Assembly (NCBI RefSeq): GCF_013282575.1
Contig: NZ_JAAAYE010000016.1
Coordinates: 51,053-115,052, forward strand
From: Paraburkholderia sp. NMBU_R16
Lineage (GTDB): Bacteria; Pseudomonadota; Gammaproteobacteria; Burkholderiales; Burkholderiaceae
Reading direction: 5' to 3'
Length of the DNA: 64,000 nucleotides
Each line of letters starts with the position of its first letter. Within the stretch, counting starts at the first letter, position 1. The notes below the pieces were generated by a model, which ran no database searches, was not told the origin of the DNA, and worked only from the letters and a program-made list of their open reading frames with translations. The translations under genes were made by a program, and so were the position numbers. This document shows positions 58,956-64,000 of the stretch, one piece after another.

Positions 58956-59567
58956 ATGATGGTTCTGTATTCCGGCACAACTTGCCCGTTTTCCCAGCGT
59001 TGCCGGCTGGTGCTGTTCGAAAAGGGGATGGATTTCGAGATCCGCGACGTCGACCTCTTCAACAAGCCGGAAGACATTGCGGTGATGAATCCGTATGGGC
59101 AAGTGCCGATCCTGGTCGAGCGCGACCTGATTCTGTACGAATCGAACATCATCAACGAATACATCGACGAGCGCTTTCCCCATCCGCAGCTGATGCCGGC
59201 CGATCCGGTGCAGCGCGCGCGCGCACGACTGTTCCTGCTCAATTTCGAGAAGGAGTTGTTCGTGCACGTGGGCACGCTCGAGAACGAGAAGGGCAAGGCG
59301 GCGGAAAAGAATCACGAGAAGGCGCGTCTTGCGATTCGCGATCGTCTGACGCAGCTGGCCCCGATTTTCCTGAAGAACAAATACATGTTGGGCGAAGAGT
59401 TTTCGATGCTCGACGTGGCGATCGCTCCGCTGCTCTGGCGTCTGGACCATTACGGTATCGAGCTTTCGAAGAATGCCGCGCCGCTCATGAAGTACGCTGA
59501 GCGCATTTTCAGCCGGCCGGCGTACATCGAAGCACTGACGCCGTCGGAAAAGGTCATGCGCCGCTGA
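58956..59567 (+). CDS. sspA: Stringent starvation protein A
   Basis: RNA-polymerase-associated protein of the glutathione S-transferase fold, used in the stress and stationary-phase response. The 203-aa protein has an N-terminal thioredoxin-like part (VLYSGTTCPFSQRCRLVLFEKG, NPYGQVPILVERDLILYES) and a C-terminal helical domain (MLGEEFSMLDVAIAPLLWRLDHYG). Two adjacent ATGs (58956 and 58959) are possible starts. It sits between petABC and sspB, a standard order. Confidence 0.95.
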   Translation: MMVLYSGTTCPFSQRCRLVLFEKGMDFEIRDVDLFNKPEDIAVMNPYGQVPILVERDLILYESNIINEYIDERFPHPQLMPADPVQRARARLFLLNFEKELFVHVGTLENEKGKAAEKNHEKARLAIRDRLTQLAPIFLKNKYMLGEEFSMLDVAIAPLLWRLDHYGIELSKNAAPLMKYAERIFSRPAYIEALTPSEKVMRR

Positions 59568-59637
59568 TGTAATTTCAGGGTGCGGCGCTTGCGGCGGAAG
59601 TCCGGCAGCAAGCGCTGCACCTTGGCGAGGACAGTCG

Positions 59638-60120
59638 ATGCAAGAGATTCCAACGAAACCGTATCTGTTGCGCGCGCTTTACGAGTGGTGCACGGATAAC
59701 GGATACACGCCGCACATCGCGGTGAGGGTCGACAATCAGACGCGCGTGCCGCGGCAGTTCGTGCACAACGACGAGATCGTGCTCAATATCAGCTTCGAGG
59801 CGACGACGCAGCTGCAGATGGGCAACGAGTGGATCGAGTTCAGTGCGCGCTTCTCGGGCAAGGCGCACAAGATCGAAGTGCAGGTGGCCAACGTACTGGC
59901 GATCTACGCGCGCGAGAATGGGCAGGGTATGGCGTTTCCGGTGGAGCCCGCGGTGGGGGAGGCCGGTGGCACGCCTGTCGAATCCGAGGTGTTGGATGCG
60001 GAACCGGAGGATGTCGGCGTCGGGGCCCCGACGCAGGCAACAAAAGACGACGGTGACGGACCCTCATCCGACGACGGCTCGAAAGGCGGCGGCAAAGGGC
60101 ACCTCAAGGTCGTGAAATGA
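59638..60120 (+). CDS. sspB: ClpXP protease specificity-enhancing factor SspB
   Basis: Adaptor that delivers ssrA-tagged proteins to ClpXP. It has 160 aa. The folded substrate-binding domain (about 5-110) has KPYLLRALYEWCTDNGYTPH and ARFSGKAHKIEVQVANVLAIYA. A flexible acidic Gly/Asp-rich linker ends in the ClpX-binding motif HLKVVK. Confidence 0.95.
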   Translation: MQEIPTKPYLLRALYEWCTDNGYTPHIAVRVDNQTRVPRQFVHNDEIVLNISFEATTQLQMGNEWIEFSARFSGKAHKIEVQVANVLAIYARENGQGMAFPVEPAVGEAGGTPVESEVLDAEPEDVGVGAPTQATKDDGDGPSSDDGSKGGGKGHLKVVK

Positions 60121-60140
60121 AGTAGAATCACGGGCTCAAC

Positions 60141-60216
<76 letters not shown>

Positions 60217-60222
60217 TATCTG

Positions 60223-60252
60223 ACAAGGGCTTAGCTTCGGCTAGGCCCTTGT
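60223..60252 (+). terminator. Terminator-like hairpin after tRNA-Thr
   Basis: ACAAGGGCTTAGC, TTCG loop, GCTAGGCCCTTGT: a 13-base stem with one G-T pair directly after the tRNA. The T-tract is weak. Confidence 0.65.
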
Positions 60253-60299
60253 TGCATCTGCGGACTGTCAACGGATCGTCAACGGCGAGAGGGCGCGCC

Positions 60300-60541
60300 A
60301 TGATGAAACATCATTCGCATCCGGGCGAAATTCTGCGTGAGACCGTGTTTGTACCTCTCGGTCTCGGTGTAGCGGAAGCAACTGAAAGACTCCGACTGCC
60401 CCGCGCTTTCGCGAGTGCTTAACGGCCCGGGACGAGCGTTGGCAGGCAGCGAAGCAGAAACAGCCTAGAGTTCGGGCCCGTGGTCGAGGGGAGCAGCCGA
60501 AGGCGTTCAAGAAGATTCGATGTGCAATTGGACGATGCTAG
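60300..60541 (+). pseudogene. Decayed HigA/VapI-type antitoxin (Xre-family HTH) gene
   Basis: The first frame reads MMKHHSHPGEILRETVFVPLG, a HigA N-terminus, then stops at 60418. After a frameshift the family helix ALSRVLNG appears (60403-60426). A third frame gives WQAAKQKQPRVRA (60440-60478), like the C-terminal tail of the family. About 40 codons of the middle are gone. No HigB toxin remnant is seen next to it. The remaining bases to 60652 hold nothing I recognise. Confidence 0.7.
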
Positions 60542-60652
60542 GCATGTCATACTCGCCAGGTGATGTCACCGAGTCGTTCTTCGAGAAGAAGACGGAATTT
60601 TGGCAATTCTGTATGCTGCGCCTCTGTCGCTTTAGCCGGCAGCTTTCTTTAT

Positions 60653-60674
60653 ACTGTACGTATACACATATAGT
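60653..60674 (+). promoter_or_regulatory. Near-palindromic operator/promoter in front of the ATPase gene
   Basis: A 22-base interrupted palindrome from ACTGTACG to CATATAGT (16 of 22 positions symmetrical). It overlaps possible -10 hexamers TATACT (60650-60655) and TATAGT (60669-60674). It lies 37 bases before ATG 60711 in an A/T-rich island, so it could bind an autoregulator of the module. Confidence 0.4.
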
Positions 60675-60710
60675 ATTCCTTCGGCAGTGACGAGGGCAGG
60701 GGTATCGACC

Positions 60711-61715
60711 ATGGCGAACGGAAAACTTCTACGACAATTGGTACGCGCGGGTGTCGAGGGCGACCACGAGGCCTTTCGCCGGGCGTCCGAGGCAGTTATC
60801 GCCGAGGAAAGAGGGAAGCAGCATCATTTGCTTGCCAACGATCTCGAAAAAGTTCTCTATGGGCGTCCTTCGTCCGCTTCATCGCTTTCGGTCGTCAATC
60901 TCAAGAAGTCGGTTCCTTCGGACAAGGAGCGCGGCGTTGACTTGATCGACATTCGGCAGCCGACGCGTGAACTGACCGACTTGGTGGTTAGCGCCGATGT
61001 TCGTTCGGCTATCGAGCACATTCTGCTTGAGCACAACCGCGAAGGCGCGCTGACGACCTACGGGTTGGAGCCTGCACGGAAGCTACTATTCTTCGGTCCG
61101 CCGGGATGCGGCAAAACTCTCACGGCGGAAATAATTGCGACGGAACTTGATTTGCCGCTGGCGATTATTCGTCTAGACGCAGTTATCTCGTCGTACCTCG
61201 GAGAGACGGCCGCCAATCTTCGAAAGGTATTCGACTTTGTGGAGGGGCGTCCGGTCGTAGCCCTCTTCGACGAATTTGACGCGTTGGCCAAAGATAGGGG
61301 CGACTCCGGAGAGCATGGGGAACTGCGCCGCGTGGTTAATGCAGTGCTCCAGATGATCGATGAGTATCGCGGTAAGAGCGTGCTTATAGCGGCGACAAAT
61401 CATGAGAATTTACTCGATTCGGCAATTTGGAGACGTTTCGATGAGACTGTCCAATTTGCTAACCCAGATGCCGTACAGATAAAGGCGCTGTTGCAGAACA
61501 AGCTACGTGGCGTCCGGAGGAACTTCGAGCCGTCTGACGTTGCAGTGTCTTCTCGGTTCAAAGGTATGTCTCACGCGGATATCGAGCGCGTTTTGCGTCG
61601 GGCGATAAAAGAAATGGTCCTTCAGGGTCGAGAGTTCTTGGAGACCACGCACCTCGATTCTGCGGTCGCTCGTGAGCACAAACGACGCACCACCGGCAAA
61701 AGTTGCACAAAGTAG
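60711..61715 (+). CDS. ietA: AAA ATPase, IetA-like (antitoxin/immunity partner of the subtilase)
   Basis: A 334-aa protein. A helical N-terminal region (about 1-70, basic and Glu-rich) precedes an AAA module. Walker A is GPPGCGKT at 129-136 (Lys135), Walker B Asp187-Glu188 (VALFDEFDAL), sensor 1 Asn230 (ATNHEN) and the arginine-finger region RRFDE at 241-245, followed by a small lid domain. All ATPase residues are intact. AGGGCAGGGG eight bases before ATG 60711 sets the start. A subtilase gene follows after 56 bases. AAA plus subtilase is the IetAS arrangement, a toxin-antitoxin/anti-phage module; the assignment is by architecture. Confidence 0.72.
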   Translation: MANGKLLRQLVRAGVEGDHEAFRRASEAVIAEERGKQHHLLANDLEKVLYGRPSSASSLSVVNLKKSVPSDKERGVDLIDIRQPTRELTDLVVSADVRSAIEHILLEHNREGALTTYGLEPARKLLFFGPPGCGKTLTAEIIATELDLPLAIIRLDAVISSYLGETAANLRKVFDFVEGRPVVALFDEFDALAKDRGDSGEHGELRRVVNAVLQMIDEYRGKSVLIAATNHENLLDSAIWRRFDETVQFANPDAVQIKALLQNKLRGVRRNFEPSDVAVSSRFKGMSHADIERVLRRAIKEMVLQGREFLETTHLDSAVAREHKRRTTGKSCTK

Positions 61716-61771
61716 CTTTTTTGCGCATCCTTACGCGGAGACCATCGAACATATAGAACCGCGGGGGCCAA

Positions 61772-63925
61772 ATGCCATATGAGCATCTGCGCGTAGTACG
61801 GGATGAGCCGGTAACCTTAAGGAAAAAAAATCGCTTTCCTGGCTTTCCGAAGCCAAGCGACGTAAGGCAGCACGGCGTTCAGTTACAGCGCAGTCTAACC
61901 GTCGTGACTGAGGCTCCAGCAGAGCCAGGTTTTGATGAGCGTAGGCTCTTGCGTATCGATGTTCTTGAGGGATTTCGACCGGACGCCTTGGAGGTAATTC
62001 CCGGCCTCACTGTTGTAAGCCAAGAGGGGCGCTCGGTCGCGCTGCTGTTCAGCACTGAAGACGCGCTCGCGGTGGTGGACCAACGACTTACCGTGCTGGC
62101 TCGTGATGGCAACGTCACTTACGCTAACCTACTGCTTGCCATTAGAGGTTTTGATTCATGGACGCCGGCTGACCGAACAGGGCCTGCGTTGGCACAGCTT
62201 GGGCTGCCCGATGAAGACTCGTCAATTGTGGACGTCGAGCTCTGGCCGATCGAGCGTAACGACGAGCGCGTACGTTTGGTCCGCGCGTTCGAGGAATTAC
62301 TGCGAGCGGAACGCATCGAGACGCTAGATCGGCTCGATAAAGAAAGCCTGCTGATGTTCAAGCTTCGAGCGTCTGCCGCGCAGGTAGACGTCTTGTTGCG
62401 CTATCGAGACGTGCGGCTAGTTGACTTGCCGCCGAGTTTCCGACTTGAGCTGCAGTCGCTGCAGCTGGACATCAACGATTTGCCCGATCTCGACCCTGTA
62501 CCGGATGACGCTCCGGGTGTATGCGTTTTGGATACGGGAATTGCGGCGGCTCATCCATTGTTGGCGCCTGCGATTGGGGAAACGGGCAACTTTATAGAGC
62601 CGGGCGAGCCAGCAGCGGACGAGGACGGACATGGTACTCGTGTTGCTGGTCTCGCCTTGTATGGTTCGATGACTGATCTGTTGCCAGACCGCTTTGCACC
62701 GCAGTTGCGACTCTTTGCGGGAAAGGTCTTCAGCAATGACGGTCAAGATCAAACCCACTTCGTTGAGAAGGCAGTTGAAGATGCTGTTCGGTATTTTCGC
62801 GAAGAGTATGGCTGCAAGATCTTTTGTCTTGCATATGGCGACGCGAATAAGGTGTACGACGGGAGGCATGTCCGGGGCTTGGCGTACACGCTAGATCGAT
62901 TGAGCCGCGAACTGAATATCCTTTTTGTTGTCCCTACTGGTAATCTTCTCAGCGACGAAATACCGGACGATGCATTGCAGACATATCCGCAATATTTGTC
63001 GGGTAGTGAATTTCGCCTGCTTGATCCCGCGACTTCAATAAACTCCCTGACCGTCGGGGGGCTAGCCGAATTTGAGTTGGATCATCAAGCTCAGCGATTC
63101 CCGGAAAGAATTGAAACCACCCCCATAGCAAGACGCAACCAGCCGAGTCCTTTCACGCGAAGCGGCCCTTCGGTCGCCGGAGCTGTCAAACCGGACTTCG
63201 TCGCGTTTGGCGGAAACGTGGCGAGGCATCACCTTCGCAACGGTTTCGCAGGTCAACGTCTTGGCGTGGTTTCAACCTCACGAAATTTTGCCGACGGCAG
63301 GCTTTTCGATGATGCTCCGGGCACCAGCTTCGCTGCACCACAAGTAGCTCATCTTGCGGCAACAGTACTGCGGTTTTTGCCAGACGCTTCTGCGAATATG
63401 GTGAGGGCCATACTTGGCGCGCATGCCCGAGTTCCTGGAGAGACTGAGATTCTTCTCGCCGAAGATGACGAGTTGAAGCTCGGCCTTGGCGGCTTCGGCC
63501 GCGTAGTCACTCGACACCTATTCGAATCTGATGACGATGCCGTTACGTTGGTCGCAGAGGACGCTATCGCCACTGACCATCATCATTTTTATGAGCTGTT
63601 GTTGCCGGATGAATTTTGGCAGGGGCGCAAGAGAGCACGAGAGATTTCGGTCGCGTTGGCATACAGCCCGACGGTGAAGACGACCAGAATTGGCTACCGA
63701 TCTTCAAAACTCAGTTTTAACGTAGTCGAGGCTGAAAGCCTTGAGCAGGTTAGTGGCTGGTTCAACACAAATCGCGTAGCAGCCGCGCGAAAATTGGCTG
63801 CGTCAGCGTTTGCCAATATCAACGCGACCACCCGATCAAAGGGCACGTTACAGTGTGCAACATGGACGTATAAGGCTCTTTTGAAAATGCAGTGGGTAAC
63901 GCGGCTCACGAGGCATGCGGGTTGA
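61772..63925 (+). CDS. ietS: Subtilisin-like serine protease, IetS-like, apparently truncated at its 3' end
   Basis: As read, 717 aa. An N-terminal region of ~240 residues without a recognised domain precedes an S8 protease domain with Asp254 (LDTG), His287 (GHGT), oxyanion Asn391 (PTGN) and Ser519 (GTSFAAP), so the triad is complete. There is no signal peptide, so it should act in the cytoplasm. With the AAA ATPase upstream it fits IetS, the toxin/effector half of IetAS. Residues from about 702 onward (LLKMQWVTRLTRHAG) seem to be encoded by an inserted element starting at 63,874, so the native C-terminus is missing. The gene is more A/T-rich than the conserved genes. Confidence 0.75.
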   Translation: MPYEHLRVVRDEPVTLRKKNRFPGFPKPSDVRQHGVQLQRSLTVVTEAPAEPGFDERRLLRIDVLEGFRPDALEVIPGLTVVSQEGRSVALLFSTEDALAVVDQRLTVLARDGNVTYANLLLAIRGFDSWTPADRTGPALAQLGLPDEDSSIVDVELWPIERNDERVRLVRAFEELLRAERIETLDRLDKESLLMFKLRASAAQVDVLLRYRDVRLVDLPPSFRLELQSLQLDINDLPDLDPVPDDAPGVCVLDTGIAAAHPLLAPAIGETGNFIEPGEPAADEDGHGTRVAGLALYGSMTDLLPDRFAPQLRLFAGKVFSNDGQDQTHFVEKAVEDAVRYFREEYGCKIFCLAYGDANKVYDGRHVRGLAYTLDRLSRELNILFVVPTGNLLSDEIPDDALQTYPQYLSGSEFRLLDPATSINSLTVGGLAEFELDHQAQRFPERIETTPIARRNQPSPFTRSGPSVAGAVKPDFVAFGGNVARHHLRNGFAGQRLGVVSTSRNFADGRLFDDAPGTSFAAPQVAHLAATVLRFLPDASANMVRAILGAHARVPGETEILLAEDDELKLGLGGFGRVVTRHLFESDDDAVTLVAEDAIATDHHHFYELLLPDEFWQGRKRAREISVALAYSPTVKTTRIGYRSSKLSFNVVEAESLEQVSGWFNTNRVAAARKLAASAFANINATTRSKGTLQCATWTYKALLKMQWVTRLTRHAG

Positions 63926-64000
63926 AGCTGGAGAAATCTAGCTTGCCGGCGATGAGGAACAGCACGGTTCGCATTGTTTCGAAGCGCGTGTAGCCGCGCG
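63874..64000 (-). mobile_element. End of an insertion sequence, possibly ISL3 family, with transposase C-terminus (cut by window edge)
   Basis: From 63874 the plus strand reads GGCTCTTTTGAAAATGC, similar to the GGCTCTT-type terminal repeats I recall for ISL3 elements. On the minus strand an open frame enters from the window edge and stops at 63906-63908. Its last 30 residues include RGYTRFETMRTVLFLIAGKL, whose G-Y-x-x-F-E-x-x-R pattern recalls ISL3 transposase C-termini (GFRNFExxRxRVL). The two hints agree but each is weak, and the bulk of the element is outside the window. Confidence 0.5.

Noticed and set aside
60651..60672. A LexA/SOS box in front of the island ATPase
   Set aside because: CTGT is present but the matching ACAG at standard spacing is absent, so it is treated only as a generic near-palindrome.
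60217..64000. An attachment-site duplicate of the tRNA-Thr 3' end
   Set aside because: No second copy of the tRNA 3' end was found within the window; if one exists it lies beyond the right edge. No integrase gene is visible either.

Overview
The window is a chromosomal segment of a GC-rich betaproteobacterium of the family Burkholderiaceae (Burkholderia, Paraburkholderia or a close relative). This rests on gene order and protein sequence: pilMNOQ-aroKB-dgt, a ugp glycerol-3-phosphate operon, gltBD, thiOSGE behind a TPP riboswitch, an mla operon running into ibaG-murA-hisGDCB, hisHAFIE-tatABC, and petABC-sspAB. The species cannot be fixed from the sequence alone.

Layout. 1-4.8 kb: the 3' end of ccsB (cytochrome c biogenesis), the periplasmic methionine sulfoxide reductase pair msrPQ, lysA with an lptM-like lipoprotein on the minus strand, and cyaY. 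4.8-14.7 kb: mrcA (PBP1A) on the minus strand, divergent from a pilM-N-O-Q cluster that leads into aroK, aroB and dgt. 14.7-19.9 kb: ugpB-A-E-C-Q, uptake and cleavage of glycerol-3-phosphate compounds. 19.9-22.2 kb: a DUF883 protein, OmpW and a RAYT-type transposase homologue that has lost its catalytic residues. 22.4-29.4 kb: gltB-gltD glutamate synthase and thpR. 29.5-35.4 kb: a fused SbmA/YddA-type ABC transporter on the minus strand, then a TPP riboswitch and thiO-S-G-E. 35.4-51.5 kb: one long collinear array, mlaF-E-D-A-C-B, an ABC-2 exporter pair, ibaG, murA, hisG-D-C-B, marC, hisH-A-F-I-E and a small membrane protein. It joins outer-membrane lipid asymmetry, peptidoglycan precursor and histidine synthesis. 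51.5-60.1 kb: a HIT protein, tatABC, a DegS-like protease divergent from a Nif3-family gene, petABC (cytochrome bc1; the Rieske protein is a Tat substrate) and the stringent starvation proteins sspAB.

Accessory end. At 60.14 kb a tRNA-Thr(TGT) gene marks a sharp change. Beyond it the sequence is visibly less GC-rich and holds a decayed HigA-type antitoxin gene, then an AAA ATPase and a subtilisin-like protease that together look like an IetAS toxin-antitoxin/anti-phage module. The protease gene appears to be interrupted near its 3' end, at about 63,874, by an insertion sequence with ISL3-like features that runs off the window. This is the edge of a genomic island whose far boundary is not visible.

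Many genes in the operons overlap their neighbours by 4 bases (ATGA or GTGA), indicating translational coupling. Many of the longer intercistronic gaps contain a strong GC-rich hairpin without a T-tract.
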